This document shows, in pieces, positions 25,256-35,929 of a DNA stretch of 45,118 bases. Origin of the DNA: Caenibacillus caldisaponilyticus (GTDB lineage: Bacteria > Bacillota > Bacilli > Bacillales > Sporolactobacillaceae); NCBI RefSeq assembly GCF_002003465.1, contig NZ_BDDQ01000010.1, positions 1 through 45,118 of the forward strand. Direction: 5' to 3'. Every line of letters begins with the position of its first letter. Within the stretch, counting starts at the first letter, position 1. The position numbers and the translations under genes are program-made. The notes under the pieces are model-generated. The model was not told the DNA's origin, made no database searches, and saw nothing but the letters and a program-made list of their open reading frames with translations.

Positions 25256-27310
25256 TTGAAAAGATTTTTGCGTTTGGGCGCGCTTCTATGTCTTACAACA
25301 GCTTTTTTAATCTCCTTAATACCCAATCCTGCCCAAGGCCAAGAATCGGGTAAACATTATGTCCTGATCAGCAATGAATCGGTGGATGACTATGATTTCG
25401 AACCGACGGGATCCCTTGAAATTAATGGCGCGCAAGACTTAAAAAATGAAAAGTATCCGATCGATTATGTGAAGCCTGTCAATAAAGAAAAAATGAATGG
25501 CCAACCCATTCGGAAAAGCCTCTCCTCCGTCAAAACGGCTTATAAAGTCGGCGACAGCAAATCCTTTTGGGTGAACAATCTAGAAACAGATGAATATTAC
25601 CAAATCAGCGCCAAACTTTTGTACAGCGGAACGCATTCATACATCTGGGTATTCAATAATCAAATTACCCAAGACGATGCGGCCAAGCTTGGAAAAGAAT
25701 TTGACGAACGAATCTATCCGCTCATCCATCAATATTTCGGAAAGGAATCCGATGTCAACGGGGACGGAAAAATCAACATATTGTGCTACGACATTCAAGA
25801 CGGTTTTGATGGAGAGGGCGGCTACGTGGCCGGTTATTTTGATCCGAATGATCTCTTTACAGGAAATTATTCCAATCATTCCGAGATTTTTTATATCGAT
25901 ACGTATCCTTTAATGGGAACCGGTTCAACGAAGGACGTCACGCAAGCTTATGAAACGCTCGCTCATGAATTTCAACACATGGTTAATTTTAATGAAAATG
26001 TCTTCATTGAACAAAAATACCCCATGGATACGTGGCTGGATGAAGGCCTGTCTATGGCAGCCGAACAAATCTATAAGGGCAAGGCTCTGGATGACCGCAT
26101 TGATTACTATAATCAGTCCGAATCGATCGCTGAAGGCCACTCTCTTTTAAATTGGGACTATTACGGCGACACGCTAGCAAACTATTCCTTATCTTATTTG
26201 TTTATTGAATATCTCAAACTGCAAGCGAACCAGGGAGACAGCATTTTTAAGGAAATCATCAATGATCCGAACAACAATTATAAAGCCGTTGAAGATGTCA
26301 TAAAAAGATATATTGGATCTAACTTGACGTTTGGAAAATTCATGACCGATTTCAGAGCCGCTTTATTATTAAAGAAAAATCATGGATTGTACGGCTTTAA
26401 GGGAGATCCTGCTTTCAACGCCCTCCAACCGAGATTATATGAGGGTTCGGACACCTATCTTTACGGTGGCGGGGCAATTGTCAAATCCATTGCAACACCA
26501 GATTCGTTCACCGTACCAAAAAATAAAGGGGCCCATATCACCTACACCGTGTTATCCGACAATTCCATCTCTCCGCTTGGATTGGTCGTCTATCCGACAA
26601 GTGATAAAGATACGAAGGTTTCCGGAATGACCGAAACAAGCGCGACTGTTTATGTCAAAATCGGTGCAAAAACATTTAAAGGTGTTGCTGATCATACGGG
26701 CAAATTCTCTGTGACGATACCTCGCCAAAAAGCCGGAACGAAACTGGCTGTGTACACGACGGATGCATCAGGAGACAAAAGCGATGTGGTGACGGTGACC
26801 GTCTCCGACAAAACCCCGCCCGCCAAACCGACCGTCTCCACGGTGGGCGATAACCAGCTGACCATCAGCGGCAAAGCCGAGCCCGGCGCGACCGTTTACA
26901 TCAAAACGGGAAGCAAAACCTTAGGCAAAGTAACGGCATCAAGCAAAGGCACCTTCTCGCTCAAGCTGAAATCGAAACTGAAAGCCGGCACGGTCCTGAC
27001 CGTCTATGCGGTCGACAAAGCGGGCAACAAGAGCGCTTCGGCGACCGCCAAAGTCGTCGACAAAACCCCGCCGAAGACGCCTTCCGTGAACGCCATCACT
27101 TCAAAAACCACTTACGTGACCGGCAAAGGCGAGTACGGATCAACCGTTTATGTCTATTACGGCAGCCATTATCTCGGCAAGGCGACCGTCCAACGCAACG
27201 GCACCTTTAAAGTCAAGATCGCCCATCAAAAGAAAGGACGGACGCTCAAAATCTATGCCAAAGACAAAGCCGGCAACCGCAGCGCGTATAAATACGTCAA
27301 GGTGAAATAA
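25256..27310 (+). CDS. Secreted M30-like (hyicolysin-type) zinc metallopeptidase with Ig-like repeats
   Basis: A 684-residue secreted protein. A signal peptide covers about residues 1-29, with cleavage near PAQGQ. The catalytic region has HEFQH (residues 237-241) and a downstream Glu in WLDEGLSMAAE (Glu at about 263), the HExxH plus E pattern of gluzincin-like M30 peptidases. Near 170 a DVNGDGKIN stretch looks like an EF-hand calcium loop. From about residue 460 to the end three Ig-like repeats of about 80 residues follow, each with a YxxxGxKxxG-like strand and ending in VYAVDKAGNKS or similar. The TTG at 25256 is chosen because AGGAGG lies eight bases upstream; the earlier TTG is too close. 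The repeat region is clearly more GC-rich than the catalytic part. Confidence 0.8.
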   Translation: MKRFLRLGALLCLTTAFLISLIPNPAQGQESGKHYVLISNESVDDYDFEPTGSLEINGAQDLKNEKYPIDYVKPVNKEKMNGQPIRKSLSSVKTAYKVGDSKSFWVNNLETDEYYQISAKLLYSGTHSYIWVFNNQITQDDAAKLGKEFDERIYPLIHQYFGKESDVNGDGKINILCYDIQDGFDGEGGYVAGYFDPNDLFTGNYSNHSEIFYIDTYPLMGTGSTKDVTQAYETLAHEFQHMVNFNENVFIEQKYPMDTWLDEGLSMAAEQIYKGKALDDRIDYYNQSESIAEGHSLLNWDYYGDTLANYSLSYLFIEYLKLQANQGDSIFKEIINDPNNNYKAVEDVIKRYIGSNLTFGKFMTDFRAALLLKKNHGLYGFKGDPAFNALQPRLYEGSDTYLYGGGAIVKSIATPDSFTVPKNKGAHITYTVLSDNSISPLGLVVYPTSDKDTKVSGMTETSATVYVKIGAKTFKGVADHTGKFSVTIPRQKAGTKLAVYTTDASGDKSDVVTVTVSDKTPPAKPTVSTVGDNQLTISGKAEPGATVYIKTGSKTLGKVTASSKGTFSLKLKSKLKAGTVLTVYAVDKAGNKSASATAKVVDKTPPKTPSVNAITSKTTYVTGKGEYGSTVYVYYGSHYLGKATVQRNGTFKVKIAHQKKGRTLKIYAKDKAGNRSAYKYVKVK

Positions 27311-27431
27311 CCACACGAAGCGGCATGAATCGAGAATGCCGATGGGCTTTGAATGATGTTGGCTTTGAATCATGCCGAAAGCGATCTCTATGCTCCGGAT
27401 AACCGGAACGAAAAAAACGGAAAAAATGGAA

Positions 27432-27465
27432 AAACCGTCCCGACTAGAAATGGTCGGGACGGTTT
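27432..27465. terminator. Bidirectional terminator between convergent genes
   Basis: AAACCGTCCCGAC and GTCGGGACGGTTT are perfect inverted copies with an eight-base loop; T-rich bases follow on the plus strand and an A-rich run precedes it. It lies between the metallopeptidase and efeB, which converge. Confidence 0.85.
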
Positions 27466-27549
27466 AATTTCTTATCAGCCAAAAGGGTCCTAAAAACGGA
27501 TGTCCATCATTTGCCAAAAAGCGCTCAAAAGCGCCCTTCCGCCGAAACC

Positions 27550-28833
<1,284 letters not shown>

Positions 28834-28912
28834 CTATCATTCTATGGATCGGCCGTTTGTCATCGCACTTAGACACAGCCATGTCCTACTACGTTCCGTT
28901 ATTTTTCCGCGG

Positions 28913-30088
28913 TTAGCCCAAGATTTCCGCGGTTTGGCTCATCGACTTGGAAAGTTCGCTGAGCGCTTGGCTCAATTCGCGCACTTGGTCTTTGCTTAAT
29001 TTGGTATAGTCGATGTATCGGCCATTGCTTTTGTAAGTTAGCATCTTTTCTTCCATTTTGCGAAAACGGGTGTCCAATTCCTGAAGCAGCGCTTTGTTGT
29101 GTTCATTCAAAGCGGGGATGACCGCTTGATAGACCGCTTGTGAACCCTCGACATTGGCGGACAAATCGACCAAATCAATGTGGGAATAACGTTCCTCCTC
29201 GCCCGTCACTTTGGAAATCGCCGCTTCGTTCAACAGTTCCATGGCGCCCGCGACCATCGCTTCAGGCTTCAACTTCAACGTTTGAATTTTGGCTTTTAAA
29301 TCTTTGACATCCGACAAAAGCTGATCGGCGTATTTTGCCTGGCCTTTCAACGAGTGATCCTTCCAAAGGGCTTTTTCCAACCGATGGAATCCGGTCCATT
29401 TGGCCGGGTCATCGACATCATCGATTCGGGCGTCGATCTTCGGATCAAGATCGCCGAAGCTTTCGGCGATCGGTTCAATTCGTTCATAATAGACACGGGC
29501 GTCGGGATAAAGCTGCTTCGCTTTCTCGATGTCGCCGGCTTTAACGGCAGCCGTGAATTTCGCGGTCGCTTCGACCAAATGATCCGCTTGCTCCAGCACA
29601 TAGTCCTTATAATTTTTCACCGCTTTGTCCAACAGTTCGGATGCCTTTTGTGCAGTCGCTTTGGCCGTTTTCAACTCGTCGAGCGCTTGTTGCAGGTTGC
29701 GGGCGTTCTCGCGCATCCCGGTCAAATCGGGATGGGCCATCGTCGATTCGGCAAAAATCGGCTGCTCATATTTTTCGACCTTTGTATAGAGCAAGGGGAA
29801 GCGGTCGCGGACGGCGTTTTCAAAAGACAACCACTTATCGTTGATCGATTTTCCGAGCGCCTTGATTTTCGCCGTATCCTTGGCTTCCAGCGCGTCCAGC
29901 AGCTGTTTGTTGATCGCCTGCATTTGGCTGGCGCCTTTTTTGATCTCGTCATTCGCACTCGAAGCCTTTTGTTCGGTTTTTTCTTGTTTGGTTTGTCCGG
30001 CGCTGTTCTTATCTCCATTGCAAGCCGCTAACATGGAAACGGCTAGAATCATAGCCATAAAAGCGGACAGAGTGGATTTCTTCAACAC
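28913..30088 (-). CDS. efeM: EfeM/EfeO-type iron-binding lipoprotein
   Basis: A 391-residue lipoprotein. The signal peptide ends in a lipobox LAAC (Cys at about 22). The mature part is helical, with an imelysin-like M75 domain whose hallmark GFHRLEKALW (GxHxxE) is seen at about residue 241. No cupredoxin domain is present, so it is the EfeM-like form, similar in layout to B. subtilis YwbM (EfeO). It binds extracellular iron and hands it to the permease EfeU. The GTG start at 30086-30088 overlaps the region of the efeU stop, and AAGGAGG lies about ten bases upstream. Confidence 0.9.
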   Translation of the reverse strand: MLKKSTLSAFMAMILAVSMLAACNGDKNSAGQTKQEKTEQKASSANDEIKKGASQMQAINKQLLDALEAKDTAKIKALGKSINDKWLSFENAVRDRFPLLYTKVEKYEQPIFAESTMAHPDLTGMRENARNLQQALDELKTAKATAQKASELLDKAVKNYKDYVLEQADHLVEATAKFTAAVKAGDIEKAKQLYPDARVYYERIEPIAESFGDLDPKIDARIDDVDDPAKWTGFHRLEKALWKDHSLKGQAKYADQLLSDVKDLKAKIQTLKLKPEAMVAGAMELLNEAAISKVTGEEERYSHIDLVDLSANVEGSQAVYQAVIPALNEHNKALLQELDTRFRKMEEKMLTYKSNGRYIDYTKLSKDQVRELSQALSELSKSMSQTAEILG

Positions 30089-30089
30089 T

Positions 30090-31559
30090 TTAACTGGCCT
30101 CCTTCGTTTTTAACGCATGGCTCCATTTAAGCCGCAGATTGTTCAACACGGTAACAAGGGCAGCCGCCAGGAACAACGCTTGCGGCGCCGTGCTGTACCA
30201 AGACGGATAAATGCTGAGGAAAGGAACGGACGGCAAGTAATTTTCCACAGCGGACGGGAGGATCCCCGCCATTTGCAAACTGTTGATGCCGGAACCCATA
30301 AATTTAAAGCAAAGGTAAAACACGATGAAACTGGACACAAGAAAGAAAGGCTTCAAAGGCAATTTCACGCCGACTTTCAACATGAGCACGCCGATCGCGG
30401 CCAAGGCGGCGCATCCAAGCGCGATACCGCCGATCAATTGCCCCGCCGACATGCGTCCGACCATTCCGATCAAAAAGATGACGGTCTCGATGCCTTCGCG
30501 CAAGATCGCCAGGAAAGCGATCGCGGCAAAAGACATCATGCGGCCGTTGGTGATCGCCTTTTCACTCTTTGCTCGGATAAAAGCGTTCCACCGTTTGATA
30601 TCGGCGTTGCGGTGAAGCCAGTAGCTGACGTACAAAAGCATCACGCTGGCCAAGACGCCGGACAAGCCGTTGATCAGCGCGTTGTTTTGGCTGAAAGCGA
30701 GAGAAGACAACGCGAAGGATACGAGGCAACCGATGCCCAAGCAAACGGCCAGAGCCGCCAGCGCCCCGCCCCAAATCCAACGGTTCGCTCTTTTAGATTC
30801 CGCTTTTTTCGCAAAGCTCAGCAACGCGCCGACGACGAGCAGCGCTTCCAGGCCTTCCCGCAGGGGGATCATCGCCGCATCGATCAGGCCGTACTTGGTC
30901 GCGGCCAGCGGCTTCAACGCGTTGATCATGTCTTCGATCAGCGGCAAGGCTTTCTCACGGGAATCCGGCTGAGCGATGTAGGCGGAAAGCAAAACGAGAT
31001 TTTTTTCGGATTCGGTGTAGACGGTTTGCGACTGGCTGACGACATCGCCTTCCACGGTCAGCCATTCTTGTTGCAGCATGCGAATGTGCTGTTCGGCTTC
31101 CGGCCATTTTTTCTCTTTGATGAGCGTTTTGGTGGACTCCAGTTTCTTGATATATGTAGATAACGACGCTTTTTCACCGGGGTTCGTGTCGGCAAACGCC
31201 CCTTCTTTGTATTGCGTCAGCAAATCTTCCAATGTTTTAAGCGCTTGCGCGACGTCTTCTTTTTGATCATTGAGGAGCGCGATGGAGATGTTGGCGGTTT
31301 GCTGTTCGATTTGACTGGACGCGGTCAAGGATTGTTTTTTGATCTCATTTTTGTTTTTCAACCACCATGCTTTATAAGCATCGAAGGCACGGTCGGCCCG
31401 GTTCATGTCCCCCGTTTGTAGCGCTTTATCCAGTTTGCCGAGCGCTTGAAACGCCGGCGCCGTTTCGACGGCATCCCCGGCAGCCCGCCCCGGGGACGGC
31501 AGGAAAAGAAAGACCGCCAAACCGATGATCAGAAGGCCCAAGCCCAGTCGCTTCATCAT
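30090..31559 (-). CDS. efeU: Iron permease EfeU (FTR1 family)
   Basis: A 489-residue protein. An N-terminal signal (about residues 1-27) and an extracytoplasmic helical domain of about 200 residues are followed by seven hydrophobic segments. Two REGLE-type iron motifs are present: IPLREGLEALLVVG (about 249-262) and LAILREGIETVIFLIG. This is the B. subtilis YwbL-like long form. It imports ferrous or ferric iron across the membrane with EfeM and EfeB. The ATG at 31557-31559 is chosen because GAGGAGGCGCC lies directly upstream; the longer frame upstream would run through the operator. First gene of efeU-efeM-efeB. Confidence 0.93.
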   Translation of the reverse strand: MMKRLGLGLLIIGLAVFLFLPSPGRAAGDAVETAPAFQALGKLDKALQTGDMNRADRAFDAYKAWWLKNKNEIKKQSLTASSQIEQQTANISIALLNDQKEDVAQALKTLEDLLTQYKEGAFADTNPGEKASLSTYIKKLESTKTLIKEKKWPEAEQHIRMLQQEWLTVEGDVVSQSQTVYTESEKNLVLLSAYIAQPDSREKALPLIEDMINALKPLAATKYGLIDAAMIPLREGLEALLVVGALLSFAKKAESKRANRWIWGGALAALAVCLGIGCLVSFALSSLAFSQNNALINGLSGVLASVMLLYVSYWLHRNADIKRWNAFIRAKSEKAITNGRMMSFAAIAFLAILREGIETVIFLIGMVGRMSAGQLIGGIALGCAALAAIGVLMLKVGVKLPLKPFFLVSSFIVFYLCFKFMGSGINSLQMAGILPSAVENYLPSVPFLSIYPSWYSTAPQALFLAAALVTVLNNLRLKWSHALKTKEAS

Positions 31560-31584
31560 AAGGCGCCTCCTCAATAAATAATAA

Positions 31585-31643
31585 TGAGAATCATTATCAT
31601 TGATAACCATTCTCATTGTAAAATGTTCACGGGATTCCGTCAA
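31585..31643 (-). promoter_or_regulatory. Fur-controlled promoter of efeU-efeM-efeB
   Basis: On the minus strand -35 TTGACG (31638-31643) and -10 TACAAT (31615-31620) are 17 bases apart. Two Fur boxes follow at once: 31601-31615 (plus-strand TGATAACCATTCTCA) and 31585-31599 (plus-strand TGAGAATCATTATCA), each within one to three changes of the 7-1-7 Fur consensus TGATAATNATTATCA. The boxes cover the expected transcription start, so Fur with iron would repress the operon. Confidence 0.88.
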
Positions 31644-31741
31644 TAGGATTTTCGCGCTTTTTGGGCGCCCCATGGAAATATTTCTACGAAGAACGTCACA
31701 GGGTATAAAATTTTCAATCCTTGCCGGAATCCGGTCTTCCT

Positions 31742-31782
31742 AAAATAAAAACCCGCGGCTTCCAAACAGCGGAAGCGCGGGT
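31742..31782 (-). terminator. Terminator after the propeller-like lipoprotein
   Basis: ACCCGC-G-GCTTCC pairs with GGAAGC-GCGGGT; on the minus strand the stem is followed by TTTTATTTTA. It lies about 145 bases after the lipoprotein stop. Confidence 0.75.
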
Positions 31783-31924
31783 AAAGACGCGTTTTGTCTT
31801 ATGGATGGGCGAAAACGCAGGTCCCATCCGCGATGGTTATTGCGGAAAATTGACGAGCCCGGTTTATGACCGAGCAAAAACGTTAAATTCCCCGGCTCTG
31901 CGACAACCTCATGCGGTTGCCGCC

Positions 31925-32938
31925 TCATGGTTTGATGAAAAAATCGTAGAGCACATATCGGCTCGACCGGACGCTTTTCTTTTTGATCAATTTAAAATCG
32001 TTTAAGTGATAGATGTACAAATCAAGGCCGTCGCTGGAATAAAACCGGCCGTCGGCAATCCGGCTGATCCATAAGTTGTTTTGCAGAGTGACGATGCGCT
32101 CACCCTGCTTCGTTCTCACCGTCACTTTATTTCCTTCATCGGCCGAGCTGTTGTAGTGCGTCACATACTGGTCATTTCCGTATTGCAACATTTGCCACGG
32201 ATCGTAGGCTTTGAGGGCGGTGCGGTGGAGTTTTTCATCATCCAATGATAAAGAAACCAGTTCGTTCGTCGCTTGATCCATATCGCTTTTCGCGTTGTTG
32301 ATGATGAACAATTGTTTTCCGGCGACGGCGAGGTCGTTCGGCGCGCCCGTATACCGGTTGATGAGCTGTTTTTTTAATTTTAAATCCGTCGTCAAAACAT
32401 AAACGGATTGGAAATGTTCATCCACACGGTCGGAGGCGACATACACCTTGCCTTTGTAAACTTTAACTTGACGAAGCGTTCCGTTCAAAGTTTTCCGCGC
32501 AACGATCTTGTTTCGTTTGATATCGATTTTCGTAAGAGTGCCGCTGTCAAATCCGGAGTTATGCACGGCGTACATATAGCGGTTTTTGTCATCGACATCC
32601 AAATCCATCGGAAAATCGTCCGTATGAATAAAGCGGAGCCGCAACGTCGAAAGATCCAAATCAATGATGTCGTGTCCGGTGGTAGAGTTCGTTCCGACGG
32701 CCGGATTATAATAGTGATCCCCTTTTATCACGCCGGATTGCAACCCGCCTTTTTTAAAGGCGATCGTTTTGACCGGCTTCAATTTCTCCGACAGCAGGAC
32801 GATTTTGCTTTCGGGCTTGGAGTAACTCGTATACACCAAGCCGTATTTGTAGTCGACCGGCTTGTCGAAAGTAGAATGATTACACGCCATTATAAAAAAC
32901 AACATCGTAAGGCACAGCAGCATTTTTTTTAATCTCAT
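31925..32938 (-). CDS. Putative lipoprotein with beta-propeller-like repeats
   Basis: A 337-residue protein of no recognised family. It has a lipoprotein signal (hydrophobic stretch then FIMACN, Cys at about 19). The mature part shows repeated strand-rich blocks with D-x-D and G-K-x-Y/L motifs, e.g. DLSTLRLRFIHTDDF, DLDVDDKNRYMYAVHN, KVYKGKVYVASD, DLAVAGKQLFIINNA, spaced about 45-50 residues apart. This spacing suggests a six- or seven-bladed propeller like YncE. The ATG at 32938 follows AGGTGGACC; a GTG three codons upstream is less likely. It follows the YycO-like gene by 24 bases on the same strand, so they may be co-transcribed. Function unknown. Confidence 0.65.
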   Translation of the reverse strand: MRLKKMLLCLTMLFFIMACNHSTFDKPVDYKYGLVYTSYSKPESKIVLLSEKLKPVKTIAFKKGGLQSGVIKGDHYYNPAVGTNSTTGHDIIDLDLSTLRLRFIHTDDFPMDLDVDDKNRYMYAVHNSGFDSGTLTKIDIKRNKIVARKTLNGTLRQVKVYKGKVYVASDRVDEHFQSVYVLTTDLKLKKQLINRYTGAPNDLAVAGKQLFIINNAKSDMDQATNELVSLSLDDEKLHRTALKAYDPWQMLQYGNDQYVTHYNSSADEGNKVTVRTKQGERIVTLQNNLWISRIADGRFYSSDGLDLYIYHLNDFKLIKKKSVRSSRYVLYDFFIKP

Positions 32939-32961
32939 GTGGTCCACCTATCGTTTTATCA

Positions 32962-33648
32962 TCATTGTTCATATGCAACATAAGTATGCTTCGATTCTTT
33001 TAAATCAATTGGCCAAACCGCGCCACCATCATTTAAATCAACAGCATGTTCCGGTAAATGTTTAAATACATACCAAACCAACTGTGAGCAGTAAAAAGAA
33101 TTATTTTGATTAATATAAAAAAAATTATAATTATACGGTTTACCGATGTAGCTATTTGCCTTGTCAGCCGCTTTTTTATCATCATCAAGTGTTGTTGTAC
33201 CTACACCGAGAGCATAAAAATGCTTATATCTTTTCTCCCATGTATTACTCCATTTTCTGACACCGTTTTTGTCACCCTTATTGCCGAAAGATTCAATCGT
33301 ATATTTAGAGCTATATGAAATTCCTGCATGACCGCCAGCCCATGCGCTTGAACCGGAACTCGAAGAACTTAATGTCACATAAATCATACCTTTTCTTTTC
33401 CAATAAGGTGTACTGGCAAGCGATGCCTCGAACTGTAAACCAGATATTCTGTTTGTACTTAGCTTAGGATCGCCATAATAAATCGGTGTATTAATTTTTT
33501 CCATTTCTTTTAATGCTTTTTCTGTTCTTTCTTTAGCTGTTTGAATATCGTCTTTTTGAGATTCTGTCAAATCTTCTGCAAATACAACAGTGTTCGGAAA
33601 TAAGCATAAAATGGACAAAACAACAAGTACAAAACCTTTTTTTAACAA
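32962..33648 (-). CDS. YycO/YiiX-like permuted papain-fold cysteine hydrolase, secreted
   Basis: A 228-residue exported protein with a signal peptide (about residues 1-24, ending FAEDL). The mature part has AWAGGHAGISYSSKYTIE (His at about 107) and a later FYCSQLVWYVFKHL (Cys at about 187). This order, His before Cys, is that of the circularly permuted NlpC/P60-like YiiX/YycO group. SYIGKPYNYNFFY is also typical. Likely hydrolyses an amide or thioester in the cell envelope; the substrate is unknown. A TTG start follows GAGAGGATGATGAATC. The gene and its upstream region are far more AT-rich than the neighbours, which suggests horizontal transfer. Confidence 0.7.
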   Translation of the reverse strand: MLKKGFVLVVLSILCLFPNTVVFAEDLTESQKDDIQTAKERTEKALKEMEKINTPIYYGDPKLSTNRISGLQFEASLASTPYWKRKGMIYVTLSSSSSGSSAWAGGHAGISYSSKYTIESFGNKGDKNGVRKWSNTWEKRYKHFYALGVGTTTLDDDKKAADKANSYIGKPYNYNFFYINQNNSFYCSQLVWYVFKHLPEHAVDLNDGGAVWPIDLKESKHTYVAYEQ

Positions 33649-34234
33649 GATTCATCATCCTCTCATTAAAAATTAATGTAATAAACTTTATGGCAGATTA
33701 TAAATAACCTTACTAAACATCGCGTGTAAATTTTATAACTGGATGATGACAAATATGAACGGTGAACTCGAGGATGTATCTCCGATGAATAATCTATGAG
33801 GACAGTTTGCCGGTGCTTTAAAGAAGGGTGCCATGCATACTAATTGATTAACAAATATGAAACAAAAAACTTAAAGTTTCCTTCATCGTTCCTATAGAGT
33901 TTTTTTCATCAAATACATCAAATATTCATTCGTTATGTTTCCTGATCGCACCTCGCTCCTGTATTTGACCTGAGCGCGACGCGATAAGAATTTTAATTTT
34001 AAAACAAACTCAATATAGGTATGAAATAAAAACAATATTTTTTCATTAAGTTATGATGAATATAGAATTTTTTTCTTAAGAAGAATTTACCATATATTTT
34101 TTCATCTGAAATGGGACATAAATACTATTTTAACAAATAGTACTTTCTTCATTTTATAACCCTTAAAAACAGTTAAATCGCCACATAATAAACCTGTTGA
34201 GGCCATTGTCAATGAAACCGTTTGATTTTCAGTA
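33649..34234. other. AT-rich gene-free stretch
   Basis: About 585 bases, much more AT-rich than the window average. No coding frame or hairpin terminator was seen. It may hold the promoter of the YycO-like gene; no clean -35/-10 pair was assigned. Confidence 0.45.
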
Positions 34235-35518
34235 TTATAGACGAAGCAATCGTGCGATTTCTAAAATTAAGATGACAAAGCTCAGCCAAACACCGCCGAA
34301 CATATAACCGGCGATAATGCCGCTCGGGGGCTGGACGCCAAAATAAACGCCGGCGAGGCCCGTCGCAATGAGGATCATTAGCACAGCCAGAAAGTTGAAC
34401 ATTTTCACGCCATGGCTGACCGCATGCCGCGAAACGATAAAAGCCGAAAACCCGTAGACGAGCGTGGCCAAGATCAAGCGGTCGTCCGGAAACGGCGGCA
34501 CGCCGACGAAGGACCAATGAAACCACTGTGCCAGCCAGCGAAAAAGATGACGGATGCCCTCCATATACATAAAACCCCCGACGATTAAGAGCGCTAAACT
34601 CTGAATTTCCAATGCACTATCCCGGCTCCGCCAAACGATCCACACCCCTGCCAACAGAGTGACGACAAACAGAAATAACGGGGAAGCAAACATCCATACC
34701 ATACGCATGACCGGCCCCCATCCCGTCGCCCGGAAGAGATGCCAAAACACGATAGAAAAGACGCGGTTAAAGTCGTCGAAATCACGGCCGAAATAGTCTT
34801 GAATCAAACCGACGGTCACGGAAACAAAGAAGATAAACACGATCGCGACACAAGTGATCAACAGTTTTAATCGAAAACGGGCGCGATCCCCCTGTTCTAT
34901 CCTTTCCGCCACGGATAAAATCCAAGCTTTTATCCGTCCGAGATTAAAACTCACCAGCCAAAAGAGCAACGCCGCTGCAATTGCGATGACGCCAATCAGC
35001 ACGATGTATTTTTTCAACGATTTTTCAATCAGCATCCATTGCGGTCCTAGGAGATCCCCAAGTCCTATAAAGGTCGTCGTCCAAAGGATGACGCCCAGCG
35101 CGGAAAATATGGCAAAGCGGCGATAAGAAAGCCTTGAAATCCCGGAAACATAGCCGGAGAGATGGCGAAGGCCTGGAATAAAGCAAACAATGAGCAAAAA
35201 TTTGGCGCCATGGCGACGGAAGATGTTTTCCACCTTATCCAACCGTTCCGGTCCCAAATGAAACTTGTCCCCATGCTTTTTAAAGAAAGGGTAGCCGAGC
35301 TTTCTGCCGATCCAATAGGCGACATTCATCCCGGTAAAACTGCCGAGCGCGGCCGCGAGAATGGACAAAATGAAGGATTGTTGCCCTTGGTAAACGAGAT
35401 AACCGACATAACTCATCATCGGTTCCGTGGGAATGGGCAACGCGATCAATTCCAACATTAATGAAACAAACAAAATGACGGCGCCGTATTGATTGACCAA
35501 GTGCAAAAACGTTTCCAT
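34235..35518 (-). CDS. DedA-family protein fused to a degenerate PAP2-like domain
   Basis: A 427-residue membrane protein. Residues 1-205 are DedA (SNARE-associated) type: LIALPIPTEPMMSYVGY, YWIGRKLGYPFFKKHG, and CFIPGLRHLSGYVSGIS. After about residue 225 a six-helix PAP2-like half follows. The usual PAP2 catalytic motifs are gone: where PSGH is expected there is FPDDRLILATLVYGF, and where SR-x5-H-x3-D is expected there is AGVYFGVQPPSGIIAGY, so His and Asp are missing. The PAP2 half is therefore probably non-catalytic. DedA proteins act in lipid carrier or phospholipid flipping, and PAP2 domains handle undecaprenyl pyrophosphate, so a lipid-related role is likely. The ATG follows AAGGGGAG. 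Single-gene unit. Confidence 0.78.
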   Translation of the reverse strand: METFLHLVNQYGAVILFVSLMLELIALPIPTEPMMSYVGYLVYQGQQSFILSILAAALGSFTGMNVAYWIGRKLGYPFFKKHGDKFHLGPERLDKVENIFRRHGAKFLLIVCFIPGLRHLSGYVSGISRLSYRRFAIFSALGVILWTTTFIGLGDLLGPQWMLIEKSLKKYIVLIGVIAIAAALLFWLVSFNLGRIKAWILSVAERIEQGDRARFRLKLLITCVAIVFIFFVSVTVGLIQDYFGRDFDDFNRVFSIVFWHLFRATGWGPVMRMVWMFASPLFLFVVTLLAGVWIVWRSRDSALEIQSLALLIVGGFMYMEGIRHLFRWLAQWFHWSFVGVPPFPDDRLILATLVYGFSAFIVSRHAVSHGVKMFNFLAVLMILIATGLAGVYFGVQPPSGIIAGYMFGGVWLSFVILILEIARLLRL

Positions 35519-35929
35519 ATGGTCTCCCCTTCTCGATCTCTCAAACGAGATCAGCCGAGCTTTAAATAACTATGAACCCCGATTATTAAAGACAGGACAA
35601 CCCCATCCGGCTGAGCGTCCATCAGGTCTCCCCTATCAATTAGGAAGTAGCCTTCTAAAAACGAGCATAGATTGGGGAAGTTTGCAAAAAATCCATTATA
35701 AAAGAATGATTCACCAATCAAAAAGTTCAAATACGTTGTGGGGGAATTTTTTACAGGAAAGCAAATATGAGGACATGGATCCGAGGAAATCGGCCAAGAG
35801 CATCACCGTTTCGGAAAAAGGGAACCGTGAAAAACCGGACGTTGCAGCCCGCGGGCGGGAATGAGGGCGGGCTTTTCCCGATCATTACTCTGACATGGAT
35901 GAGGACAATGAAGCCTTTGTGTGGTTTCG

